Below the pieces are notes generated by a model. The model ran no database searches, was not told the origin of the DNA, and worked only from the letters and a program-made list of their open reading frames with translations. Shown here piece after piece: positions 17,965 to 26,734 of a stretch of 64,000 nt of DNA; within the stretch, counting starts at the first letter, position 1, and every line of letters begins with the position of its first letter. The stretch is from Bacteriovoracaceae bacterium (lineage in GTDB: Bacteria > Bdellovibrionota > Bacteriovoracia > Bacteriovoracales > Bacteriovoracaceae): NCBI GenBank assembly GCA_018649885.1, contig JABIHA010000068.1, positions 1-64,000 on the forward strand, written 5' to 3'. Made by a program: the position numbers and the translations under genes.

Positions 17965-18723
17965 ATGAAAATTCTACTGACCATTTTATTTATTATATTT
18001 ATGACAAAGCTTGAGGCAAATACCAGTTGCGTGGCCCATAGGGGAAATAGTGAATACTTTTTCCAAAACAGCTTGAGCTCATTGAAGTCAGCTTATGAAA
18101 TAGGAAGTGATGGTATTGAGTTTGATGTAGTTCACACCCAAGATGATAAAGGTATTGTCTTTCATGACAAAACCCTTCACAGACTTGCAAAAGATAAGCC
18201 CTCTAGAGATTGTCCTCGTAGAAAACTCATCAAGCACCTCAGCTTAAAAGAGATTAAAGAAAACTGTCTGCTAAAAAACGATGAAGAAATTCCCACACTT
18301 GATGAAGTTCTCACCTACTTCATCTATAAAGACGTGACTCTTTTTATTGAATTTAAAGATGTGCCTTCTTTTAGTACTGTTACATTAATCTCTGAACACC
18401 TTACCTATAACCCGGCAAAGTATTTAAGGCTTATATCTTTTAAAAAGAAGGCCCTGGAATATGCCCAACAGGTTCCTAGACTAAAAAAAGTCAAAGCCTT
18501 AAGGCTCTATCATCACTGGTGCCCCAAGATTAAAAAATCTAGTTACGGTGCAGACATAAAGTGGTTTAAAGGAATTCTCAAAAAACTTGCAAAACTTAAG
18601 AATGTTGAAACATCAGTTTATACAATTAATTCACCTAAAAAAATGCAGAAGTTGATAGATGAAGGTGTTGATTATATTACAACTGATGACCCCCAGGCCT
18701 GCCTCAAGCTGACCAAACCTTAA
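17965..18723 (+). CDS. Exported glycerophosphodiester phosphodiesterase
   Basis: This 252-residue GDPD-family enzyme would cleave glycerophosphodiesters to glycerol-3-phosphate and an alcohol. A signal peptide covers residues 1-18. The catalytic signature is VAHRGNS, then GIEFDV (metal-binding Glu and Asp), then VFHDKTLHR (catalytic His). The family's usual P-E-N-T is FQNSL here, with Gln instead of Glu. The C-terminus shows the expected VDYITTDDP strand. It could process phospholipid head groups released from lipids. Confidence 0.88.
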   Translation: MKILLTILFIIFMTKLEANTSCVAHRGNSEYFFQNSLSSLKSAYEIGSDGIEFDVVHTQDDKGIVFHDKTLHRLAKDKPSRDCPRRKLIKHLSLKEIKENCLLKNDEEIPTLDEVLTYFIYKDVTLFIEFKDVPSFSTVTLISEHLTYNPAKYLRLISFKKKALEYAQQVPRLKKVKALRLYHHWCPKIKKSSYGADIKWFKGILKKLAKLKNVETSVYTINSPKKMQKLIDEGVDYITTDDPQACLKLTKP

Positions 18724-18817
18724 CTTCTGCGCAGCAACAACAATCACTATAGTATAGACAAAGACAAGAAAAACAGGCACAGATCTATTTCAACCATCTA
18801 TTGAAAGGGTCATTCTA

Positions 18818-19666
18818 ATGAAGATTATTTCACTCATTTTTTCCTTACTTATCACTGTTAATGCATTTAGCTCTTGGAGCAGTAAGTGCACGGACTACGA
18901 CTCCCCTATAGATTGGTCTTACTGTCTTCACACCAATGATACAGGCAATAGTGACCAACTCCTTTATCACTTCCACGGAAAAGGTGGCAGCGAGATGACT
19001 TGGGCTGAAAAAGATTTTTTTGCTGAAGATGTTCGAAAGGCCTGGGATAAAAATAAAGTCAATCCTCCAAAAGTTGTAAGTATATCTCTCGGAACAGTTT
19101 GGGTTTTGGCCAAAAAAAATGGAAGCCCTTATAGTGGACTTTTTGAACTCATGGCAGGCAAGATTATTCCACTTATAGAAAAAACTGAACGTCTTGCTCC
19201 TTCCAAAAGACTTTTAGTAGGCAATTCAATGGGGGGTCTCAATGCAAGTGCAATGCTTTTAAACCTTCCAAGACTGTTTTCAAAAGTTGCGCTCGTTTGC
19301 CCAGCGATTTCTCCGCTGACCCCTGAATCTTCAAGTGCGGACGTCGACAAATACATTTTAGATACTGGAGCTTCCAGAGACCGCGCAGAACTTCTTGTGC
19401 AGCTAACAAAATTATTTACCCCAACCCTTTCCGACTGGAAAACCAATTCACCACTAGTGCAAGGTCCAAAACTTTTAACAAAGAACTCAAGTGAGTTATA
19501 TATTTCATGCGGAGATAAAGATGAGTATGGTTTTTACAACTACGCTAAAGAGTTTTACAACATCTCCGTAAAAAGAGGTGTCAAAGGCTCATGGCATCCA
19601 ATAGCTGGCGGTCTCCATTGTGCGGTAAATACAGAATCTCTAGCAAAATTTCTAATCGTAAAATGA
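18818..19666 (+). CDS. Exported alpha/beta-hydrolase (esterase-like)
   Basis: This 282-residue serine hydrolase has a signal peptide (residues 1-18). The nucleophile elbow is GNSMGG, with FHGKGGSE as the oxyanion-hole segment, a likely acid in SCGDKDEYG and the catalytic His in GGLHCAVN near the C-terminus. The arrangement resembles esterase D or PHB-depolymerase-like enzymes, and the substrate is unknown. The next gene overlaps it by ATGA, so the two are translationally coupled. Confidence 0.8.
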   Translation: MKIISLIFSLLITVNAFSSWSSKCTDYDSPIDWSYCLHTNDTGNSDQLLYHFHGKGGSEMTWAEKDFFAEDVRKAWDKNKVNPPKVVSISLGTVWVLAKKNGSPYSGLFELMAGKIIPLIEKTERLAPSKRLLVGNSMGGLNASAMLLNLPRLFSKVALVCPAISPLTPESSSADVDKYILDTGASRDRAELLVQLTKLFTPTLSDWKTNSPLVQGPKLLTKNSSELYISCGDKDEYGFYNYAKEFYNISVKRGVKGSWHPIAGGLHCAVNTESLAKFLIVK

Positions 19667-20526
19667 ATATGATAAAAACCTCACTATTATTACTTTTAAG
19701 TATTTCTAACTTGTACGCAGACGTCGCTACTAAAGAGGGATTTTTCAAGTATACGAATACGACCTACTCTTCACAAAAAAAGCACTTTGCTTTTACTTAC
19801 ACCGGGTATGGGTGCAGTAGTGTGCCAAATACTTTGTGTGTTTATGGCAAATATAAAAGAGGGACCCCGTTAATCCTTCTAAACAAAGAGCATAACTCAT
19901 TTTGTCGAGCAGTAACGGGCGGTGCCTTTAAATTCAAAGACCAGTTTTCAAATTTCAGGGCAACCAAGCTTGAAAAAATCCATGGATGCGAGAACCCAAG
20001 CTCTTATTTTGTAGCGTTTGTAGGTCTTGATGATGTCAGATTTAAGAATATTAAATTATCAAGATTTAAGGGTTCAGGTTTGAGAAAGCTTCACAAAAAA
20101 ATTCAAGCTGAAAACCAGCTAAATAAACTTTTTAGTAAATCAGTCACCGTTAAAAAAGAGATTGAAGGAAATAAAATACCCTATCACACAGGTGATTTTT
20201 CAAGGCTCAGACCAGTAGGTCTATATTCAAAAGAAATAGATGAAATAAAATTCATACAATATCAACTTACTGAAAAAGTAAGAAAGATTGATTACATAGA
20301 TGGCCCACTTTTTGTCTATTTAAAGAAACCTAAGGCGGTCTACAACTTGGGAGATGTGTGCAATAGAAAGTTCAATACATTTGTACTTGATGGACAGATC
20401 TTTTTCTACAATCAAACCTATTGTTGTGAATGCGGTTATGTGCGCTCTGAGCTCTTCAACTTTACCGATGGAGAATTCTCTTCAGTACTAAAGAATAATA
20501 ATTGGTCTGACCGCAAGTTATATTAA
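19663..20526 (+). CDS. Secreted protein of unknown function
   Basis: The start is ATG 19663, which overlaps the upstream stop (ATGA); the frame upstream of it is inside the esterase gene. The 287-residue product has a signal peptide (MNMIKTSLLLLLSISNLYA) and several Cys, including CCECG near the C-terminus, so it is probably disulfide-rich. No family is recognised. Tight coupling to the exported esterase suggests a shared role. Confidence 0.65.
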   Translation: MNMIKTSLLLLLSISNLYADVATKEGFFKYTNTTYSSQKKHFAFTYTGYGCSSVPNTLCVYGKYKRGTPLILLNKEHNSFCRAVTGGAFKFKDQFSNFRATKLEKIHGCENPSSYFVAFVGLDDVRFKNIKLSRFKGSGLRKLHKKIQAENQLNKLFSKSVTVKKEIEGNKIPYHTGDFSRLRPVGLYSKEIDEIKFIQYQLTEKVRKIDYIDGPLFVYLKKPKAVYNLGDVCNRKFNTFVLDGQIFFYNQTYCCECGYVRSELFNFTDGEFSSVLKNNNWSDRKLY

Positions 20527-20680
20527 TCAACAAATTGAATCGCCACAAAATCTAGGCTCGAATTCCACAATAGTTTTTATTTAAATAAATCCCTAAACAC
20601 CTTAAATTGCGGTACTTAGCAAATTCTCTACGTTGGTTTTAATAAATATGGCTAAAATTATAAGCCTAGGGGGTCTTGCT

Positions 20681-21385
20681 ATGAAAGAACGCACACAAAC
20701 TAGTTTTGATAAGCTTGTTTCAAAACAAGATAAAAAAATCCAGAAGTCACCGCTCGACAATTCTTTTTTACCTACCATCAAAAAAGAGCTTAACTTTTAT
20801 GGCAAGATCTCCCTATTCTCAATTTATGGAATCATTTGCTTTGGCTTTGGACTGTTATTTTGGAAAAAAAATGCACCTACAGGTGAAGAAATAGCCAATG
20901 CCATTAGACAGCAAACCAGTAAACACAAATATAGTAATAACAACTCTATGATCCAAAGCTTGATTGTAAGTAACCACGATTTGAGTACTAAGATTAGAAA
21001 TGATTTAAGAAAAACTCTCATCGATCAAAGTGATCATATTCGTGCCAAAGATCAAGTTATTATAGATTTAAGAAATCAAATTGGCGACTTAAAATTAATG
21101 GTTGAGACGAGTAGGCCAAAAAGTGAGCAAAAAGTAGGCTATAGCTGGAAAAACCTTCAGGTCCTTCGTTTCGAGCAAACGCAACAAGTTAGTAAACTCG
21201 TGAAAAATCAAAAAAGAGCACGTGGTGCATTTTTAAGCATACACGATATGAATAATCAAAACTCCCAGCAAAAATGGGATGACTTTAACTCCAAACAAGA
21301 ACTAGATAAGTATCAACTCGAAGCGCAGCATCAAGAAGAACGCAACAAATTTAGAAAAGAAAAGTACCGCGTCATCAGCAACTAA
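20681..21385 (+). CDS. Membrane-anchored coiled-coil protein, unknown function
   Basis: The start is ATG 20681, with AGGGGG 7 nt upstream; in-frame codons further upstream lack a ribosome site. The 234-residue product has a short cytoplasmic N-terminus, one membrane segment (around SLFSIYGIICFGFGLLFW) and a long Gln/Lys-rich helical region with heptad-like spacing, probably a coiled coil. It is the last gene before a glycosyltransferase on the same strand. Function is unknown. Confidence 0.6.
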   Translation: MKERTQTSFDKLVSKQDKKIQKSPLDNSFLPTIKKELNFYGKISLFSIYGIICFGFGLLFWKKNAPTGEEIANAIRQQTSKHKYSNNNSMIQSLIVSNHDLSTKIRNDLRKTLIDQSDHIRAKDQVIIDLRNQIGDLKLMVETSRPKSEQKVGYSWKNLQVLRFEQTQQVSKLVKNQKRARGAFLSIHDMNNQNSQQKWDDFNSKQELDKYQLEAQHQEERNKFRKEKYRVISN

Positions 21386-21424
21386 CGAATTCACAATCCA
21401 CACTATTCACACTATGGTGTGTGC

Positions 21425-22534
21425 ATGAATATTCTCTTACTAGAACCATTTTCAACTGGCTCCCATAAGTACTTTTGTGAGTCCCTAGTTAACTATTCAA
21501 CTCATGAAATAGATCTTTTAGAAATGCCTGGGAAGAATTGGAAATGGCGAATGCATGGGGGAGCAGTTGAACTTAGTAGACAGTTTCTGGATAGTCAAAA
21601 AGAGTATGATTTAATTCTAGCTTCAGATATGTGTGACCTAGGACTATTCATTTCACTTGGCAGAGAGAAATTTTCAAAGAGCACAAAGTTTGCAACCTAT
21701 TTTCATGAAAGCCAGTTTTCCTATCCATGGTCAGATCAAGACCATGTACCTCGCCAAAATAGAGACCTGCATTTTTCTTTTATCAATTATACAAATGCAC
21801 TTGTGTCTGATTTTAATATTTTCAATTCAAAATTTCACTTTGATTCCTTTTTTAAGGACCTCGAAGCATTTCTCAGGAAAATGCCCGATTTCAAAGGTGT
21901 TGGCACTATTTCTAGCATTAGGAAAAAGTCCTTTGTGCTGGAGGTAGGTATTGACCCTCGTTTTAAGTCAAATCCAAAGTCTGACACCGATGAATCAGAC
22001 GTTTTAAAAATACTTTGGAACCACAGATGGGAGTATGACAAAAATCCTGAAGATTTTTTTAAAGTACTCTTCAAAATTAAAGACCAAGGCCTTCCCTTTG
22101 AGTTAATTACCTTGGGCTATAATAGTGGCAGAATCCCAGAAATTTTCCCGCAGGCCAAAGAAAAATTAGCAGATGAAATTATCCAGTGGGGGCCAGTTGC
22201 CACAATAGAAGAATACCTTCACTGGCTTAGCCGTGCCGACATACTCCCTGTCACATCTCTTCACGACTATTTTGGCATTAGTACAGTTGAAGCCGTCTTA
22301 TCTGGAGCCAAGCCAATACTCCCTAAGAGAATGAACTATCCCTATCTCGTTAAGAAAGAACACCACTCACAATACCTGTACGACAATTTGGAAGATCTTG
22401 AACAAAAAATCACACAAGCGATTAAAGATAAAAACCGGGGGCAGGCCAAACTAGAGCACTTCCATACGAATGATCTATTCTGGCCTGATATAATCAAAAA
22501 ATACGACGAACTCTTCAGTCAACATGATCTTTAA
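21425..22534 (+). CDS. Glycosyltransferase, DUF3524/GTDC1 family (tRNA-queuosine mannosyltransferase-like)
   Basis: This 369-residue, GT-B-like protein matches the DUF3524/GTDC1 family by LEPFSTGSHKYF and GKNWKWRMHGG near the N-terminus, then LASDMCDLGLF and ATYFHESQFSYPW. In animals the family member QTMAN (GTDC1) attaches mannose to queuosine in tRNA-Asp. By homology this protein may glycosylate queuosine or a related nucleoside. The C-terminal half contains LPVTSLHDYFGISTVEA, the usual sugar-nucleotide binding region. The start at 21425 is preferred over 21419. Confidence 0.75.
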   Translation: MNILLLEPFSTGSHKYFCESLVNYSTHEIDLLEMPGKNWKWRMHGGAVELSRQFLDSQKEYDLILASDMCDLGLFISLGREKFSKSTKFATYFHESQFSYPWSDQDHVPRQNRDLHFSFINYTNALVSDFNIFNSKFHFDSFFKDLEAFLRKMPDFKGVGTISSIRKKSFVLEVGIDPRFKSNPKSDTDESDVLKILWNHRWEYDKNPEDFFKVLFKIKDQGLPFELITLGYNSGRIPEIFPQAKEKLADEIIQWGPVATIEEYLHWLSRADILPVTSLHDYFGISTVEAVLSGAKPILPKRMNYPYLVKKEHHSQYLYDNLEDLEQKITQAIKDKNRGQAKLEHFHTNDLFWPDIIKKYDELFSQHDL

Positions 22535-22856
22535 GTGATCACTTGGAGCGAGTAATAGCTCACCCTCACTAACAATTGTAGCTATATCTTTCATAATTAT
22601 TTTCCTTATTAACGGACTAGTGGGCCCGGATAAAACAAACCAATAATATCTATTTAAATGTAGGGTAATTAATGCTGAAACCCCTAGGGGGTGGTGGTAG
22701 AAGCGTGAATGAACGAGTGTCGTATTTCTTTCATCATTTGCTCAAGGTAGCATACCCAGAAAAAAAGTCAATATCACAATTATTAAGTTAGAAAATTTTA
22801 GATTCCAAGAACTTGAAGACGATAGAGGAGTCGTAACAAATATTACGGAGAAAGTT
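22535..22856. other. Intergenic region with a possible 39-codon ORF
   Basis: This 322-nt gap has no recognised gene. One small + strand frame (ATG 22672 to TAG 22791, 39 codons, preceded by AGGG) reads as a basic peptide beginning MLKPLGGGGRSVNE. It has an unusual Gly/Arg-rich start but no signal peptide. It could be chance. Confidence 0.25.
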
Positions 22857-24440
22857 ATGAGAATGCTCTTTTTCTTTTCAACAATTTTTTTATTTCTAGT
22901 GGTTTATGCGATGTCTAGGTACTGGCAACCAGCAGCGCTCTCCTTCATCCTCTTTGTTCCCATCATTTTAATTGGATTACATGATGTCTTTCAAAAGAAG
23001 CATGCAATACTTAGAAATTTTCCTGTAGTTGGGCACTTCAGATATATTCTTGAAATGATCCGACCAGAAATCCAGCAGTATTTCATCGAAACTTCTAATT
23101 CAGGTAAGCCATTTAGTAAGGAAGAGCGCTCCATTGTATACCAAAGAGCGAAGAATGTGACAGACACTCTTCCCTTTGGAACTCAAAAAGAAATATACGT
23201 CGAGGGATACGAATGGATTTCTCATTCTATGAATCCAACAGAAATTCCCCATACGCCCCCAAGAGTACTAATAGGAAATGAGCTCACTTCCAAACCATAT
23301 AGTGCTAGCCTATTGAATATTTCAGCGATGAGCTTTGGCTCTCTTAGTAAAAATGCCGTTTTGGCATTAAATAAAGGCGCCCTAAAAGGGGGGTTTTCTC
23401 ACAACACTGGTGAAGGCTCCATTTCTCCACATCATCTTGAACATGGAGGTGATCTAGTTTGGCAAGTTGGGACAGGATACTTCGGATGCAGAGACAAGAA
23501 CGGTAATTTCGACAAAGTCAGCTTCGCTGAAAGGGCAACGCTTGAAAATGTAAAAATGATTGAAATTAAAATTTCTCAAGGGGCGAAACCTGGGCATGGA
23601 GGTATCCTTCCAGGAGAAAAAGTTACGGAGGAAATTGCTGACATCAGACTTGTAGAGGCTGGTAAGGATGTTATCTCCCCATCAGCTCACACTGCCTTTA
23701 AAACACCAATTGAGCTTATGCATTTCATACAAAACCTCAGAGAGTTATCAGGTGGAAAGCCTGTCGGTTTCAAAGTATGTATTGGAAAGAAATCAGATTT
23801 CTTTGCTGTTTGCAAAGCGATGATGGAAACAAAAATTTATCCAGACTTCATCACAGTTGATGGTGGGGAAGGTGGAACTGGGGCTGCTCCATTAGAGTTT
23901 ACCAACAGAATCGGCGCCCCCTTAAATGATGGTCTTGTTTTTGCTCACAACACACTTGTAGGATGTGGACTCCGAGATAAAATGAAAATCATTGCAAGTG
24001 CTAGAGTCATTACTGGATTTGCACTTATTAAAAGAATGGCCCTTGGCGCTGACCTATGTAACTCAGCAAGGGGAATGATGTTTGCACTTGGTTGCATTCA
24101 GGCCCTGAGGTGTAATAGTAACCACTGCCCAGCAGGCATTGCCACCCAAGATCCAGGTTTAATGTTTGGACTTGATATTGATGACAAGGCTGAAAGAATC
24201 TACAACTTTCACAAACTAACCCTTGAAAGTTTTCTTCATGTACTAAGTGCTGCTGGTTTTGAGGGACCTGAACATATTCGTCCTTGGCATATTAATCGAA
24301 GAGTAAGTGATGTAAAGGTTCTAAACTTTTATGATATTTACAACTTTCTGGAAGTTGGCCAATTAAATGAAGGAATTATTCCTGAAAGCTGGGAAAGAGC
24401 TTGGACGAGTTCCAAGGCGAGTGAGTTTAAAGTTGGATGA
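22857..24440 (+). CDS. FMN-binding glutamate-synthase-domain protein, membrane-anchored
   Basis: This 527-residue protein has two N-terminal hydrophobic segments (about residues 2-18 and 23-43), followed by a GltB-type Glu_synthase domain. Visible are the SAMSFGSLSKNAV and NTGEGS segments, GGIGP-like GHGGILPG, DGGEGGTGAAPLE and the CNSNHCPAGIATQDP cysteine cluster that binds an iron-sulfur centre. It lacks the amidotransferase part of GltB. Proteins of this type (GlxD- or archaeal-like) are usually FMN oxidoreductases of unclear substrate. ATG 22857 has a good ACGGAG site. Confidence 0.85.
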   Translation: MRMLFFFSTIFLFLVVYAMSRYWQPAALSFILFVPIILIGLHDVFQKKHAILRNFPVVGHFRYILEMIRPEIQQYFIETSNSGKPFSKEERSIVYQRAKNVTDTLPFGTQKEIYVEGYEWISHSMNPTEIPHTPPRVLIGNELTSKPYSASLLNISAMSFGSLSKNAVLALNKGALKGGFSHNTGEGSISPHHLEHGGDLVWQVGTGYFGCRDKNGNFDKVSFAERATLENVKMIEIKISQGAKPGHGGILPGEKVTEEIADIRLVEAGKDVISPSAHTAFKTPIELMHFIQNLRELSGGKPVGFKVCIGKKSDFFAVCKAMMETKIYPDFITVDGGEGGTGAAPLEFTNRIGAPLNDGLVFAHNTLVGCGLRDKMKIIASARVITGFALIKRMALGADLCNSARGMMFALGCIQALRCNSNHCPAGIATQDPGLMFGLDIDDKAERIYNFHKLTLESFLHVLSAAGFEGPEHIRPWHINRRVSDVKVLNFYDIYNFLEVGQLNEGIIPESWERAWTSSKASEFKVG

Positions 24441-24488
24441 TTTCGCATCGCAGATTGTGAAAACACTAAAGTTTGCTAACTCATAGTA

Positions 24489-25127
24489 ATGAAAAAACTT
24501 TCAACTCTTTTCGTTACTATTTTACTTTATTTGATATCAGGCATTTGTAGCTCACAAACCCCTGCCCCAGATTCCCAGGAAATGCGTGAAAAGAAGTGGA
24601 TCAAAGAGCAAATAGAACAACACCACAAGCAAATGGATAAGCTATTCAATCAATTTGATAATGGTTCAGATGACCCATTTTTTGGAATGGATGGAATAAG
24701 GCAGCGGTTTAAAAAATTCTTTGACAGTCAAAATGACCCCTTTAGCGATCCCTTTTTTAAAGGTAGTCAATTTGGTAACTCACTTAGAGGCCCTAAAATA
24801 ACAAAAAAAGAGAATGAAAAATTCTCTGTAATACAAATTGATACTACTAACTTAAATAAAAATCACCTTGAAATAAATATTAAAGATAGAATGGTCACAA
24901 TAAAAGGAGAGCTCATCTCTTCAGGAAAAGGCAGGCGAGCTGTATCAAAATTTTCGCGTAGTTATAGTATCCCTAGAGGTGTTGATGAAAAAGACGTTTC
25001 CATTGAAGAAAAAGGTAATTTAATCATCATAAGAATACCAGTGATAAGCCCCCGAAAACCCCTTGGGACAAAGCAGACAACCCCAGCAAAAAAGAAAACC
25101 CAACCATCTCAAAAATTTGAAATTTAA
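24489..25127 (+). CDS. Exported Hsp20 / alpha-crystallin-like protein
   Basis: This 212-residue protein starts with a signal peptide of about 22 residues (MKKLSTLFVTILLYLISGIC). A Phe/Asp/Gly-rich linker (DDPFFGMD, NDPFSDPFF) follows, and then an alpha-crystallin domain (about residues 110-190) running through FSVIQIDT, LEINIKDRMVTIKGE, FSRSYSIPRGVD and NLIIIRIPV. Small heat-shock proteins are normally cytoplasmic, so the signal peptide is notable. A C-terminal basic tail rich in Thr, Pro and Lys follows. It sits just upstream of the Gld-like operon. Confidence 0.8.
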   Translation: MKKLSTLFVTILLYLISGICSSQTPAPDSQEMREKKWIKEQIEQHHKQMDKLFNQFDNGSDDPFFGMDGIRQRFKKFFDSQNDPFSDPFFKGSQFGNSLRGPKITKKENEKFSVIQIDTTNLNKNHLEINIKDRMVTIKGELISSGKGRRAVSKFSRSYSIPRGVDEKDVSIEEKGNLIIIRIPVISPRKPLGTKQTTPAKKKTQPSQKFEI

Positions 25128-25145
25128 AAATTTTATCCTGAGGTC

Positions 25146-25176
25146 TTGACAGTCTAATTCTAATGAAGATGATATT
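25146..25176 (+). promoter_or_regulatory. Possible sigma-70 promoter of the Gld-like operon
   Basis: A perfect TTGACA at 25146-25151 is followed after 19 nt by GATATT at 25171-25176. The -10 match is weak and the spacing long. It is the best candidate upstream of the ABC operon starting at 25242. Confidence 0.35.
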
Positions 25177-25241
25177 AGTATCTAGGTTATAACCAGGCGC
25201 TTTCTGCGGCGCTGAAACGAATAGTAAGTTGCGGGGATATA

Positions 25242-25979
25242 ATGATTGAAGTAAGCAATCTTTCTAAAAATTTTGGTAATATTAAAGCTGTTGATGATGT
25301 CTCGTTTAATGTCAATATCGGTGAGGTTTTGGGATTTCTAGGTCCAAATGGTGCCGGCAAATCTACAACAATGAAAATTATTACTTGTTTTTTAAAACCA
25401 AGTGATGGAGATGTTAAAGTTGCTGGGCACTCTATTCATGAGGATCCCATCTCCGTGAAAAGAAAAATTGGTTATATGCCAGAAAATGCTCCTCTATACG
25501 AAGATATGACTGTGGTAGAATTTCTACAATTTGTTTGTGAAATGAGAAATATTGATTTAGAGAGAAGACCAAGCTCAATTGATGGTGTTATCACAAAGTG
25601 TCATCTTGAAAATGTTAAAAACCAAAGCATTGAGACTCTTTCTAAGGGATTTAAAAGAAGAGTTTCAATGGCACAAGCACTTATCCATGACCCCGAAGTT
25701 CTAATTCTTGATGAACCCACTGATGGCCTGGACCCCAACCAAAAACATGATGTGAGGGCCTTGATAAAAGAATTAAGTAACTCAAAGTGTATCATTCTCT
25801 CCACACATATTCTTGAAGAAGTGGAAGCAGTATGTACAAGGGCCATAATAATTTCTTCTGGGAAAAAATTATTTGATGGCACACCTTCAGAGCTCAGTGA
25901 GAAATCAGCAGACCGAAAGGTCGATGACGTTTTTAGAGCTATTACAACAAGCCTTGATGTTGAAGGAGTAACACTATGA
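25242..25979 (+). CDS. ABC transporter ATP-binding protein, GldA-like
   Basis: This 245-residue ATPase has Walker A GPNGAGKS at residues 34-41, signature LSKGFKRR, Walker B VLILDEPTDGLDP and an H-loop (STHILEE). It is typical of ABC-2-type exporters and of GldA, the ATPase of the gliding-motility-associated exporter. It overlaps the permease gene by ATGA. The four consecutive genes ABC, permease, GldG-like and DUF4340 match the known auxiliary export clusters. Confidence 0.9.
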   Translation: MIEVSNLSKNFGNIKAVDDVSFNVNIGEVLGFLGPNGAGKSTTMKIITCFLKPSDGDVKVAGHSIHEDPISVKRKIGYMPENAPLYEDMTVVEFLQFVCEMRNIDLERRPSSIDGVITKCHLENVKNQSIETLSKGFKRRVSMAQALIHDPEVLILDEPTDGLDPNQKHDVRALIKELSNSKCIILSTHILEEVEAVCTRAIIISSGKKLFDGTPSELSEKSADRKVDDVFRAITTSLDVEGVTL

Positions 25980-26722
25980 TGCATCATACAACAAAGGCCA
26001 TAATTAAAAGAGAATTAAAAAGCTACTTTACCACCCCACTTGGCTATGTATTCACAGTGATTTTTTTATTTGCCATTGGGTATGTAACTTTTGAGCCAGG
26101 TAGAGGAAGTTTTTTTGTGATGAGACAGGCAGACCTGTCCTCATTTTTTAGATATATTCCTTGGTTATTTATCTTTCTTATTCCTTCAACTGCCATGAGA
26201 CTTTGGGCAGAGGAGAGAAAGAGTGGGACAATTGAATTTTTGCTGACTCTACCAGTTACAGTTCCACAGGCAGTTCTAGGTAAATTTATTGCTGCTTGGA
26301 TATTCATTGCCCTTGCTCTACTTGGCACCATGCCAATAGTATTCACAGTGGCTTACTTAGGTAAACCCGACTACGGAGTGATCTTTTTAGGATACTTTGC
26401 TTCTCTACTTCTAGCAGGAAGCTTTTTAGCAGTTGGTACTTTCTTCTCCGCAATAACAAAGAATCAAGTTGTTAGTTTTATTCTTTCTGTAGTGTTTTGC
26501 TACATTTTTCTAATGGCAGGCTCTCCTCCTATTCTAGAAACACTATCAACGCTATTTCCCAAATACATGGTTTCCCTATTTGAAGAGTTAAGCATCCTAA
26601 ATCATTTTGAATCTATGGGCAGGGGTGTTGTTAGATTAAGCGATCTTTGGTTTTTTGGGGCCATGATTGTCGGTTGGGTATATGCCAGCATGAGCTTACT
26701 TGATTATAAAAAAGCAAACTAA
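25976..26722 (+). CDS. ABC-2 family permease, GldF-like
   Basis: This 248-residue membrane protein has about six hydrophobic segments. The conserved permease motif is in WLFIFLIPSTAMRLWAEERKSGT, followed by LLTLPV, as in GldF/NosY ABC-2 permeases. The start overlaps the GldA-like stop (ATGA), so translation is coupled. It should form the membrane channel with the GldA-like ATPase. Confidence 0.88.
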   Translation: MMHHTTKAIIKRELKSYFTTPLGYVFTVIFLFAIGYVTFEPGRGSFFVMRQADLSSFFRYIPWLFIFLIPSTAMRLWAEERKSGTIEFLLTLPVTVPQAVLGKFIAAWIFIALALLGTMPIVFTVAYLGKPDYGVIFLGYFASLLLAGSFLAVGTFFSAITKNQVVSFILSVVFCYIFLMAGSPPILETLSTLFPKYMVSLFEELSILNHFESMGRGVVRLSDLWFFGAMIVGWVYASMSLLDYKKAN

Positions 26723-26734
26723 TAAGGAGTCGTG

